A stretch of DNA of 64,000 nt from Nereocystis luetkeana (lineage: Eukaryota > Sar > Phaeophyceae > Laminariales > Laminariaceae): NCBI GenBank assembly GCA_031213475.1, contig JARUPZ010000025.1:7512656-7576655 (forward strand), read 5' to 3'. Each line of letters starts with the position of its first letter. Position 1 is the first letter of the stretch. The position numbers were made by a program, and so were the translations under genes. Positions 54,136 to 64,000 of the stretch are shown here, piece after piece. The notes under the pieces were generated by a model, which searched no databases, had not been told where the DNA came from, and saw nothing but the letters and a program-made list of their open reading frames with translations.

Positions 54136-55469
54136 TTGTAATGACGAACGATAATATCAAGAACCACAACCATAACGAGGCGAAGAACCGTCTTGAAGCC
54201 CCGGGGTGGACTGTGATAGAACGCGTTAATTTTGAACGTGTATACGTTTGCGTAAAGTTTAAAAGAAATATAGAACTGAAGTATACGGGGTATGGTGCTA
54301 GGTGCAACATGGATTGGTCGTGTAGTGTGTGCCTGGGGGCTGGCGAGCTTTTCTGGCACGCACTCGAAAAAGGAAGGGGTGAGACGGCTACTGTACATCT
54401 TGGTACCTGATACGTACTACCAGAGCAGAGAGAAAGAGGGACAGACAGCGGGCGGATTACTCTTGTAGCTATTGCTGTGGGGAGTTTGGTCGGACTTTAA
54501 TGGTCTTACCTCCTTTGCGCAAATAAACTCGTTTCTCGCGAAGCGCCAAAAACAATGTGTGCAACGTCGAGGAACGAAGCGCCATAAAGAAGCGTATAGC
54601 GGTGCGTACATACTCTCAGTATGTTGCGATCGTGGCTGCCTGTACTGGTCGTGTTTTGACCATATTACTGGTTGCGAGGGCTACACGAGTGTACGCTACC
54701 GATTTGCCAATCCTCGGCATCAGCACAAGCGGGCGATCTTGACAAAACGCGCGGGACTTGTTTTGTCGGAAGCCACCTCGAGTTGGTCGCCTTTACCGTG
54801 CTGCTGGTATGTTGTTTTTTTTCGCGAGATTTTGTTTTTTTCGTTTATTTTCTTGCGAGCGCACAAATTGTCTACATGCGCCATGTGGCAGGCAGCCTTG
54901 CCTCATGTACCTTTAATCTACTGCTTCCGCACTTTCCTATAATAGAGCTTTGGAGTCCATATATACGTGGACACAACAAATACACTGTGCATTCTCTCCT
55001 TGCTGTTTTATTCCAACTGTAATGATAAGGCTTCTTCCCCGTCTTCTTGGAAGCTTTAAGGGCACGCTGGCACTCAACGTCCCCGGGTTCCCGGTCAGTC
55101 AAACCTGTAGAGGTGTACAATCGGAACATGAAAAACATCGCTATGTTAACCCACTGCGTTTAGAACTTTGGCTGGTTCGCGCAGACCAGAGAGCGATGGT
55201 GACTTGTAAGAGTTTCACCCGAGCAGCTTGGGTTAATCTCGAAATTGATCCAGCGCAGATTGTTAACCTAAGAAGCCTAAACTTTGACTAAGAGGTGGTC
55301 CGGTGGTCAAACTTGCTCGAAATTTGGGGTGCACAAAATGAGCCAGAAGATCAACTGAGCATTTGCACTTCATTCGCGGACAACTACAGCTCTTCACAGG
55401 AGTGTACAGCCGGCGAAAATGAGGGATGCTTATTATACGATCTGTCAGGCCGTCGGGTGCACCAAACGG
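54136..55469. other. No gene recognised
   Basis: Short open frames on both strands (for example 54,472-54,942 plus) lack motifs or homologous copies in the window. Confidence 0.35.
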
Positions 55470-55640
55470 CAGTCGCGGGAAGCGACAATCGACTCACGAG
55501 GTGTATTCGTGTATTCGAAGTTGCAAATGAGCAGCACAAACAGCTCGCAAAAAGGCAAAAACTTTTCATTCCACGCAAGGGAGCATCCCACATTGGCTGC
55601 ATTACAGATGAAGAGATGGCGTTCACTAGAGGGTTGCTGT
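55470..55640 (+). repeat. Conserved block shared with 26,365-26,650
   Basis: GACTCACGAGGTGTATTCGT, TTCGAAGTTGC, GGGAGCATCC and ATTACAGATGAAGAGATGGC correspond to the 26.4-kb block without its MITE. In one frame it reads RGVFVYSKL ... FHAREHPTLAALQM, but the frame does not extend convincingly. Confidence 0.55.
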
Positions 55641-56782
55641 TCTCCAGGTGGGTGTTAAGCATGTGTCAGGAAGTCGTCGTCGAAGATACTGCTGGGTGCA
55701 AAACTACGTTGCCATGATAGGTAGTAAGCTAGCAAGGCCCTAAAAAGTGCAAATATAGGCAAACAAACTCAGGATTCTCGTGTGGTTGCGTCAGCCATTC
55801 CACAAGCGCTGAATACGGATCTTGGTTGCGAATCCACTACTCAAGTTCCAAGTCGTAAGTATATGTTCCCGAAAGGCCTACGCGCGGGTATTGGACGCAT
55901 TCCTGAGCGTGCCAGCTTCCTCTCGCTAGGTCGATTTTCGTCTGCAGCACCCGGTGATGTCTGCCTATGACAACATCACGACCACGCATCGTGAGTGGGC
56001 AGCTTGGCCGACCGAGTGAAATAAAAAAAATACGAGCACGTAGTACAGGTGGAATAATACAAATGAATGGTAGAAACACACAGATGTGCCAATTATAGCA
56101 TCATGTTTGCATGTGCGTTGTAGATATTATCGTCTAGAGACTTTGTCCTCGGAAATATCTGACTCCCCTATGATAGGTAGCTGAAAATATATCGCTCCAT
56201 GAATGTATGCGTTTTTAAGAGCACAAAGTCCGTGCCATACCTTACCACCAGTCAAGTTATGAATGCCAACAACTTGCAACACGTGAAGATATTGAAAAGC
56301 TATTAATATAATAACCATGAAACTGTAAATATATAAGGGAGCCGCTTGTTGTGCTGGAGTAGTGACCATCGGAGCCATTGCGCTCATGTACCGACATTCT
56401 GTTGGTGAAGCGCACCACAGTATGCGACACTCCCCTAGACAAACATGAGTGCGTCGTGCCAAACATAAGTGCTTCGTAGGTACTCGCACTACGTCCATTT
56501 CACTTTCTATCAACAAACGGTCTACAGTACAGTGCTTCTACCTGCTGTTGCTCCCGGCTGCATTACACATACAGCAGGCAGATAACATTGATCGGCGATA
56601 TAGGTGTCAATGCCCTAGTAACTGTTTCAAGAATAACCAGACGAAGCAAGTACATCGAATCTACCAGCGGCAAGACCCCCAATATGTACTTGTAGATGTC
56701 TGATACGTTACGGCACACGATGATATGTGCGGCGTAACCTGAGCCCACGAGCTTCAACTAATCATGTAGATAATATGTGTTA
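55641..56782. other. No gene recognised
   Basis: No coding, RNA or repeat feature that I can support. Confidence 0.4.
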
Positions 56783-56872
56783 CCCCTTTAGAACCGCACT
56801 CCCATATGTGGGGACGAAACACTGTAAAGATAAGTAGTTTGCCCCCAAACCGGGACTGAGGTCCTAAAAGGG
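56783..56872. mobile_element. TTAA-type MITE family P, copy 4
   Basis: CCCCTTTAGAACCGCACTCC at the left, GGGACTGAGGTCCTAAAAGGG at the right. Flanks TTAC and TCAA look like decayed TTAA. Confidence 0.8.
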
Positions 56873-57957
56873 TCAAGTGGAAAAAAATACTCCCCCTCAG
56901 CTCGACATACTCGCCTCATCATGGGTAGACTAATCGCAACACGTATGCAGCATAAAAGTCTGAACAGCAGTAGACTTGAAAAAACAAAACAAAATATAAC
57001 GAACAAAAGCAACCAACACCACGAAAAGTTTCAGCTACCATAGCGATAACGCCAGAACTTACCAGTCATTGCTACACCCTCATGATAACCACCAAACGCG
57101 TTACATGAATGGCTTGAAGCATTCAGAACACCTGTTACAACTTCAGAAACTCAAATTCTACTGTCTGTACGCAACCTAGACATATATACTAGGTTCTCCA
57201 GCAGTGCGCTTCGGATGCTTAAGGGCCAGCAGATACGTCGGGAGCCATTCTTCCCTTCCAACGTCAACCTCACGTCTGTCTCGTGTAATTGCAATTTTGA
57301 CCGCAATCCATCAAAATCGAAACAAAAAATCCTAAACAATTCAACGTGCCGGGTTCAACAGAAATATTTTGCTCGCAATATAGCTAAAATCTAGAATCAA
57401 AATCGAGCGGACAGCTTCGCTTGATTGCTGTTTCTGCTGACGACCCTCACGATTTCTTGAGGGCTGCTCTTTTTTTTTCCGTTGCCTGCTCGCTTCATGT
57501 GTGCCATGCGCGGGGGTTGTCCATTTTGTTCAATTATCGCTGATATGCGATGGATGGAAAAGCTCCCAACAACCACACTAGGCTGTGGAGCGAGGCACTG
57601 CAACACGCAGTGTGTAGAAGATCGTTTAAGATGTCTTTATTATGTCGGCCGGGAAAGGAGTAGACGAATACAGGGGGAAAGGTGGAGTGGGTCATATGGG
57701 TCAACTCTCCCCAGCCCAGTAACAACCGCTCGTAGTCGAATACCTAAACCTCCTCGCATAGTGCCTACTCTTACATACCCGTGGGACTGCTCGTGAGTGA
57801 TACCACGAGACGATCCCAGTAACTTTACCTCCGTGACACAACGTATGTAACTGTAATTTATTGCTAGGTTGTTCGTTGAGACAAGCTATATCGAACACAA
57901 TTAATAGTTATTCTTCTCCCGTAGCTGGCGTTGCTTATCCTCTCGTTCGTACAAACA
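56873..57957. other. No gene recognised
   Basis: Unique-looking sequence. Frames under 105 codons without motifs. Confidence 0.4.
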
Positions 57958-58143
57958 TCATCCACCGGGATCGAAAAAAATATATAATGTGTAGTCGTCC
58001 GGATCCTGGCTGGGCTCCATCTTCTTGTTGACCAGATTTTCATAGCGTACCCGTCTAGCTTCTTTCGGTGTAAGAAAGAAAGGTGTATTCATAGTATACA
58101 AACTCGAGTCTGTTTCGGGCGACTGAAACATTACACCCCCCAA
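57958..58143 (-). pseudogene. Possible Copia-type gag fragment (fossil)
   Basis: About 61 minus-strand codons with RRVRYENLVNKKM and SQDPDDYTLYIFF. The QDPDD-Y/F signature recalls Copia-type gag proteins. Too short for a firm call. If correct, it is a small broken fragment. Confidence 0.3.
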
Positions 58144-58149
58144 TTGGAG

Positions 58150-58640
58150 TCGGGCTGCTGCAATTACGGAACCGAGCTGCGTTGGGCCGCTGAGAAGATC
58201 GCGTTGAACTGCTGGGTGTGTACCAGTGCAAGCGCTACAATCACGCGCCTGAGTCGGAGTCGAGCGGCTATGATCACGGCACCGAGCTGTATTGTCGGGC
58301 CGCTGGAAAATTCACGCTGTTCAGCGGTGTGTAGCAGTGCCAAACTCACGCGCTTGAGTCGGAGTCGAGCGGTTGTGATCACGGCGCCGAGCTGTATCGC
58401 CGGACCGCTGGAACAGTCACGCTGTTCTGCGGTGTGTTGCGGGGCCAACGCTACAATAATTAATTGCGTGTCTGGGTCGGAGTCGAGCGGATATGATCAC
58501 GGCACCTAGCTGTATCATCGGGCCGCTGGAAAGATCGCGTTGAACTGCTGTGAATACCAGTGCCAGCGCTGAAATAAAGCACCCGAGTCGGAGTAGAACC
58601 GCTGGATTCACGGCACCGAACTGTGAGGTCGGAACTCTGG
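58150..58640. repeat. Tandem repeat of about 105-118 bp, 4-5 units
   Basis: Each unit has GAGTCGGAGTCGAGCGG, TATGATCACGGCACCGAGC, CGGGCCGCTGGAAA and GTTGAACTGCTG/CTGTTCTGCGGTGTG. GAGTCGG starts near 58,251, 58,356, 58,474 and 58,585. Both strands stay open over much of it, so the ~95-120-codon frames are not evidence of a gene. Confidence 0.8.
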
Positions 58641-58671
58641 AAGGCATGTTGAAGTGTTGTGGGTGTACTCC

Positions 58672-59010
58672 TCAGCCGCTGCTCCCGCTCCAGGCCGACC
58701 AAAGGTCGTGCTTGTTAGTTGAGACGGCGAAGATGAAGCGACTACTCGAAGCGTTGACAAGTAGAATAGGGAGTTCAAAGCGGTAGTTCCTGGACATGTA
58801 GTCGCTGAATCCAGCAGACGCCGCCAGAGATGGCTCGTTATAGAGCACATAAGAATATTCCATTTTGCGATGTAATCCTGTAGCTCCCCCAGAGCAGTGC
58901 TCTAGAGCGAAACGAGTCTCATAACCCGTTGAGAATGTTATGAATACGCACTCAGAGGGGGGTGACCGAAGGTGGTCTTCAGAGGCTAGCGCAGAGCTTT
59001 TGCTGGACAA
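58672..59010 (-). CDS. Hypothetical protein, weak candidate
   Basis: A 112-codon minus-strand frame with balanced composition (ECVFITFSTGYETRFALEHC, MEYSYVLYNEPSLAAS, YRFELPILLVNASSSRFIFA). No known motif. It could be an exon or chance. There is no second copy in the window to test it. Confidence 0.25.
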   Translation of the reverse strand: MSSKSSALASEDHLRSPPSECVFITFSTGYETRFALEHCSGGATGLHRKMEYSYVLYNEPSLAASAGFSDYMSRNYRFELPILLVNASSSRFIFAVSTNKHDLWSAWSGSSG

Positions 59011-59371
59011 GCTCCGGCATCACTGATGATGTAACAGATAGATGCATGTTGAGTAAAACGTGGCGCTCGATGGGCTGACAGTTTAAGGAAGGGTGATCTA
59101 TAACATGTTCAGATGCGGTTGACAAGAGAGGAGGTGGGGGTGTTGTTGCAAACACGCCACTACCTCATTCTCACTGTCCTCGTACAGCAACGTCTATCGA
59201 CGGCTTGTCGCTCGAACTCGTCGACCACAAGAACTGCTGATAGGTCTTCTTAGTGTCCCGTTTCTTAGAGTAAAGGGTCAAACATTTGAACCGCACCTTT
59301 TATGAACATCAACTAACTTACGAGGGATCGACACAATAAGCTACCAGGGTATGTATTTACTGCCTGTTTCT
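59011..59371. other. No gene recognised
   Basis: Left flank of the inverted duplication. No feature that I can support. Confidence 0.35.
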
Positions 59372-60599
59372 CAACAGAACCAAGGAGAACAAAAAACGCA
59401 ACTTCCAAAGAGGACAACACCCATTTCCCCGGGAAGGGAGTCATACACCATCCAATATCAAGAAAGTTGGGATTTGTCAATCATCCCCACAATGTCATGA
59501 ACGTTTTCAGCCAATAGGAATTGAATCGCTCAATCCACTTCTTACCCCTTTGCTTCAAGGAAACGTCCACACATGCATTTCCGTATACCACGATGGTTAC
59601 CTCTCGATTGCCGAAGACACACTTATCGAATGGAGAATACGAAATGCAAGCGACTGCTTCCCATATCGGGTTACGACTGGCTGCTCCATCGAAGAGACCC
59701 TGGTGTTAGAGGTGTCCTATAGATTGGGTAGGCAACCGAGCATCCTTTCATCAGTCGCCAAACAGACTGAGACATGAAGACTTTTAGTAACAATGCGTTC
59801 GGGAGTGGAGGTCCTGTATACTCGAGTGCCACATATCAGAGTTGGTACAGGCCCGTTACAGCCTGTACGGGACAAACCATGAATGACAGATATTTGAGGT
59901 ACCCTACACCAGGTACCAGGTATTGTAATGTTTTCCCCTTATCGCCGGGTTCCTTGAAAGGTTCCACAAACTGCAGAACATGAAATAATACTATTGTTGT
60001 TCTTGTGCTAGGATACAACTTGCGTGGTATGAACTTAAGCCCACTTACAAAAATGGGTCCGCGAAATCTCCCGCTCGAAGTATGATATCACGCAACGCCG
60101 GACTATTATTATGAGGTAACGTATCGATGACCTTGGCGCAAGTTACCTTTAGACCCAAACAAACCAACAGGTGAAATGACCTTTCATCCATCATCAGTGA
60201 GAAGTTTCAATTTCTCCTCAAATTGAATGGGGAAATATACGCCCAAAACCTCAGCCATCGTCACAAGGTTCAAATTCTGGGCGAACCCATTGTCATCAGG
60301 TGTGCGAAGAGCAGGTAATGCCCGGGTTGACTGAGCCGGAGCGTGTCGGTACACTCCGTGCAGCATTTTCATACAACAGCAACGGTTTCCGTGTGCCGGC
60401 TCTCTCCTGTTGACTCTGTCTATCTGGTAGTACGTACATATATGCCTTGGCATATGTTACCCCCTTCCCCCTGGAGCACGTGCAAGGACTGCTTCGATTC
60501 ACCAAAACGAAGACGAGCGCCATACACGGACCATCCACAGGGTCGCAAAGACCTGTCGTCTCCCTCTGATTGTTCCTGTTAGCTACATTGATTTCGAAA

Positions 60600-60962
60600 T
60601 TAACGTGCGCCGTCAGAGCAGTCCAGGGGCTCGAAGCCAGGGCACGAACCGAGCGGGGGGTTGAAGTACCCCGTCCAGCGTTCTGTCTTGAGGCCGAAGG
60701 GTGCCGTCTTGCGGCCCTTAAGTTTTTGGGCGACGAAGAACTTGAAACAAAAAGATTGAAGGCCGTTCCCGTCGCCGATGTCTAGGCACGCCGACTGCTG
60801 AGCGGTGTACGCGAGGTGTCGGTAGGTGGGGGAGGAGAACGATCCGGGAGTTATGGAGAGGCCGGTGTGGGGCTGGACCTTGACTCCCTCATTCAGGAGG
60901 CAAAACTCGCGCAGCTCTTCCTTGGAATCGGAGATTCGCACGATGTCGTGGAAGTCGAATTC
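60600..60962 (-). CDS. Gene C: orphan copy of exon 3
   Basis: Minus-strand acceptor AAACAG, then 120 codons from EFDFHDIVRISDSKEELREF to CSDGAR and TAA. About 87% identical to gene A exon 3 in protein, with no stop or frame change and all Cys kept. No matching exon 1 or 2 is found between 60,963 and 64,000. They may lie beyond the window, or the copy may be an exon carried along by the duplication. Confidence 0.6.
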   Translation of the reverse strand, partial: EFDFHDIVRISDSKEELREFCLLNEGVKVQPHTGLSITPGSFSSPTYRHLAYTAQQSACLDIGDGNGLQSFCFKFFVAQKLKGRKTAPFGLKTERWTGYFNPPLGSCPGFEPLDCSDGAR

Positions 60963-61122
60963 CTGTTTGGTTTCGTTTGGGTTGCGTGCGAGGCGTTGCG
61001 TTGCGTGGCGGGGTGCGTGGACAAAAGCGGGGAAGTGAGTGGGTGTGTTGGTGTGCGGTTTCGGAACAAGCGGCAAACGGTTCGCCACGATATAATTATG
61101 TGCGGGTATTGTTTCTGGCGTA

Positions 61123-61180
61123 ATTATGTATGTTTGGAGTCGGAAACGTGCAAGGCGTCATTGACGTCAAATATATGTTT
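61123..61180 (-). pseudogene. Decayed duplicate exon 3 start, inverse copy
   Basis: Counterpart of 31,435-31,490: FDVNDALHVSDSKH on the minus strand, upstream of exon 3 of gene C. Confidence 0.65.
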
Positions 61181-61293
61181 CGTCTGTGTTTTGCTGACGT
61201 GCGTGGTATTTCGTTGCGAGGCGTGCCTCGCGCATGGAGGTGGAAAAGTGGGCGGGGGTGCGGGTTGGGGGTACCCGAAAAAACGATAAAACG

Positions 61294-61783
61294 ATGTTTG
61301 TGGTATGCGGTAGCTTGATACGGGTCTGCGGATATTGGGGGTTTCATATATTGTGGGGTTTCGTATTATGTATCGGGGCATTATTTAGTATGCCTCGTGG
61401 ATGGAGGGGTGGAGCTGCTCCTCCGGGAACAGTCGATGACGTTAATGATACGCCCCATGTTTTGATGGTAATGATACTGCCTGTCTATATGTGCAGCCGG
61501 TGACAATCTTGGTGCGGCTTACCTCCTGTGTGTGGTTTTGTGGTGGGGTCTCTGACAGAAAGGTATTATTCCACCTGGTGTGTATTGTGTTTGACTTATT
61601 GTAACTAGTATTTTTTTTGCTCTTCCTCAACGATCATGGTGTAGACCACGCGTGTATCACGTGCACGCGTCCGACAGCACCTCTGATCAAACACGATATC
61701 GTATGACTCGGGCCCGGAGGACGCTGAAGGGTTAGACCGTGTTAGAGGAGAGCACCTACTGGTGGAAGGGCGACTGTGGTGGT
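61294..61783. other. No gene recognised
   Basis: Between the duplication and the Gln-rich frame. No supported feature. Confidence 0.35.
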
Positions 61784-62278
61784 ATGGCGCAAATGGAGGA
61801 GCTGCTTGATATGGAGGCGCAGCAGGAACGACGGTATGGAGGTGACGCGCGGTTGCAGCCTCAGCAGCAGCACCTTGGCGGGCAACAGCAGCAACGCTGG
61901 AGTTATCAGCAGTAGCATTATCGGCGGCAGTATGGAGGCCGAGGGCAGCAACAGCCTCAGCCTCAACAGCAGCGACGCTGGGGTGGAGGCCAGAGCTATT
62001 ATCATCATCAGCAGCAGCAGCAGCAGCAACGGCGGCAGCCACATGCTGCTTCGGAGTGGTGCACTGGGGCGGCTGGTAACACCGATCGCGTGTGGTATCA
62101 GCCTGAGTCCCCTCCGCCTGCAGCAGCGTCGATGTACGGATCCTTCATGAGCGCACGGTGTGGCGCCCGACGGCATAGGGATGTGATTTCCCGTGCACCC
62201 AACAGTGTGTGCCACGACTTCATCTTTCATGGTCGCATGGCCAGGCAGTGTATCACTACCCAGCCTGCTGTCGCCTAA
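61784..62278 (+). pseudogene. Gln/Tyr/Gly-rich coding-like frame with one stop
   Basis: ATG at 61,784 opens MAQMEELLDMEAQQERRYGG, followed by poly-Gln stretches. A TAG at 61,913-61,915 interrupts it. The same frame then continues HYRRQYGGRGQQQPQPQQQ, SYYHHQQQ, VWYQPESPPPAAA to a TAA at 62,276-62,278. The biased composition in one frame on both sides of the stop suggests a low-complexity protein (prion-like or scaffold) that is broken, has an intron, or is only a CAG repeat. The minus strand is also open in places, so this is uncertain. Confidence 0.35.
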
Positions 62279-62476
62279 GCGCCGAACTACTACAGTATAA
62301 CGCAGGCTGGAACGCCGGCGCCCCAGCAGCCACGGGTGGAGCCGACAGCGACGAGCTCGGCAACGAGCTACTCAACCGATGTGGTGTGGAGTTGCCGACG
62401 CGAGCCCCCACCGCACGAACTCTGTGATGCTGAAGAGCCGCGTGTAACGTCTGTGCTGCAGCAGGATTACCCCTAG

Positions 62477-63735
62477 GTGGTGGACCTTGGTGTTGCTTTG
62501 TCCGACATGGCGGAGCTCGATGATGCTAAGCCCGAGGTGGAGCTTGGTGTTGCCGTGTCCGAGGTGGTGGAGCTTGGTCTTGCTATGTCCGAGGTGGAGC
62601 TTGGTGTTGCTTTGTCCGACATGGTGGAGCTCGGTGCTGCTAAGCCCGAGGTGGATCTTGGTGTTGCCGTGTCCGAAGTGGTGGAGCTTGGTGTTGCCGT
62701 GTCCGAGATGGTGGAGCTTGGGCTTGCTGTCTCCGAGGTGGAGCTTGGTGTTGCTTTGTCCGACATGGTGGAGCTCGGTGATGCTAAGCCCGAGGTGGAG
62801 CTTTGTGTTGCCGTGTCCGAGGTGGTGGAGCTTGGTCTTGCTTTGTCCGACATGGTGGACCTCGGTGATGCTAAGCCCGAGGTGGAGCTTGGTGTCGCCG
62901 TGTCCGAGGTGGTGGAGCTTGGTCTGGCTGTGTCCGAGGTGGAGCTTGGTGTTGCTTTGTCCGACATGGTGGAGCTCGTTGATGCTATACACGAGGTGGA
63001 GCTTGGTGTTGCCGTGTCCGAGGTGGTGGAGCTTGGTCTTGCCGTGTCCGAGGTGCAGGAGCTTGGTCTTGCTTTGTCCGACATGGTGGACCTCGGTGAT
63101 GCTAAGCCCGAGGTGGAGCTTGGTGTTACCTATCCGAGGTGGTGGAGCTTGGTCTGGCTGTGTCCGAGGTGGAGCTTGGTGTTGCTTTGTCCGACACGGT
63201 GGAGCTCGGTGATGCTAGGCCCGAGGTGGAGCTTGGTGTTGCCGTGTCCGAGGTGGTGGAGCTTGGGCTTGCTGTGTCCGAGATGGAGCTTGGTCTTGCT
63301 TTGTCAGACATGGTGGAGCTCGGTGATGCTAAGCCCGAGGTGGAGCTTGGTGTTGCCGTTTCCGAGGTGGTGGAGCTTTGTCTTGCTGTGTCCGAGGTGG
63401 AGCTTGGTGGTGCTTTGTCCGACGTGTTGGATCTCGGTTATGCTAAGCCTGAGGACGTGGAGCTTGTTGCTGCTTTATCCAACGTGGTGGACCTCGGTGA
63501 TGCTAAGCCTGAGGAGGTGGAGCTTGTTGCTGCTTTGTTCAACGTGGTGGATCTCGGTGATGCTAAGCCTGAGGAGGTCGAGCTTGGTGTTGCTGTGTCC
63601 GAGGTGGTGGGCTTTGGTGATGCTGACCCTGAGGTCGTGAAGCTTGGTGTTACTGTGTCCGAGGTGGTGGGCGTTGGTTATGCTGTGCTTGAGGTGGTGG
63701 AGCCTGGTGTTGGTGTGTCCGAGGTGCGCAACTCC
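62477..63735 (+). repeat. Minisatellite of 27-30-bp units with long open frames
   Basis: About 42-45 units of a GTGGAGCTTGGTGTTGC-[TC]-[TG]TGTCCGA type, in a higher-order order of roughly four units. On the plus strand it encodes repeats like VELGVALSDM, VELGDAKPE and VELGVAVSEV (387 codons from 62,477). A one-base deletion near 63,127 shifts the frame and the repeat continues as a frame open to 63,879. Minus frames are also open and give Ser/Thr/Pro-rich (SSTMSDKATP) or His-rich repeats. Which strand, if any, is translated cannot be told here. Confidence 0.85.
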
Positions 63736-64000
63736 GGTCAGAAGGGCGTACCCCTTCGATCAGGGGAAACTCATATGGGCGAGGCTGTCACCGAGTGGCT
63801 GGGAATACGGATCTGGCTCGGTTTGGGGGGGGTATGGTGGCAGATGGGGAGACGGGGATTACGAGGGGGCGGGGACTAGCAGCGGCAGCACCAGCGGCAA
63901 GCGAGAGTTCCCGTTTGACCCTGGGAAACAGGCATGTAATATTTTTCCCAGTGTCGCCCACTTTAGTTTTGGTGGACTGGATCCTTTTTGTTTGTTCATT
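63736..64000. other. Right edge; no complete feature
   Basis: The plus frame from the minisatellite runs on to a TAG at 63,877-63,879 through a Trp/Gly-rich tail. The rest is unassigned. Confidence 0.35.

Larger units (their letters stand above)
59372..61293 (-). repeat. Segmental duplication, copy 2 (inverse of 31,318-33,208)
   Basis: Reverse-complement counterpart of the gene A exon 3 segment, 26 kb away. TACCAGGTA at 59,914 sits in a CCTGGTACCTGGTGTAGGG context also present in copy 1 (32,675-32,695, one base off the motif), so that site predates the duplication. Confidence 0.9.

Noticed and set aside
58144-58700. Cys-rich or Leu/Arg-rich repeat proteins on either strand
   Set aside because: Both strands are open because of a ~110-bp tandem repeat. 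No start or splice context favours one.

Overview
This 64-kb window looks like eukaryotic nuclear DNA: repeat-rich, gene-poor and close to half G+C, with GT-AG introns up to about 17 kb and dense mobile-element debris. There are no operons, prokaryotic gene strings, rRNA genes or CRISPR arrays. The long introns, the APE-type LINE and the tyrosine-recombinase retroelement suggest a large-genome protist. A photosynthetic stramenopile such as a brown alga is my guess, from general impression only.

Host genes. The best-supported genes form one small family that I cannot name. Gene A (+) has exons at 12,299-12,359, 29,351-29,457 and 31,641-32,003. Gene B (+) has exons at 48,300-48,360, 52,749-52,855 and 53,764-54,135. 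Both have the same three-exon layout, the same intron phases (1, then 0) and exons 1 and 2 of identical length (61 and 107 nt). They encode proteins of about 176 and 179 residues with a signal peptide and several conserved cysteines, so probably secreted. A third copy of exon 3 (gene C, minus strand, 60,600-60,962) lies in an inverted duplication (59.37-61.29 kb) of the 31.32-33.21 kb segment and has no visible exons 1 and 2. At the right end there is a Gln-rich frame (61.78-62.28 kb) and a 1.25-kb minisatellite (62.48-63.73 kb) that is open in several frames.

Mobile elements by region. 0-10 kb: diverged repeats, GGGTC/CCCGA arrays, three copies of a TATTACGGGGG-ended MITE (family M), a Harbinger-like transposase tail and a TTAA-flanked MITE (family P). 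10-25 kb, mostly intron 1 of gene A: a tRNA-derived SINE, 5'-truncated LINE tails, a nested M pair, a TTAA element inside another TIR element (family F), a decayed LINE (16.64-20.55 kb) and an inverted LINE piece that makes a ~1-kb-arm palindrome. 33-40 kb: foldback element, minus-strand LINE, and a satellite interrupted by an 840-bp TIR element with a 9-bp target duplication. 40.7-46.6 kb: a broken DIRS-like tyrosine-recombinase retroelement with flanking repeats. 46-57 kb: more P, F and M elements and a SINE cluster, around gene B.

Most unusual signal. The 9-bp palindrome TACCWGGTA occurs at least 24 times by eye, against about 0.5 expected. In several places two related repeat copies can be compared with and without it; the cleanest show TA replaced by TA-CCWGG-TA. 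This is what excision footprints, or a tiny insertion, of a TA-targeting element would look like. I see no intact parent element.
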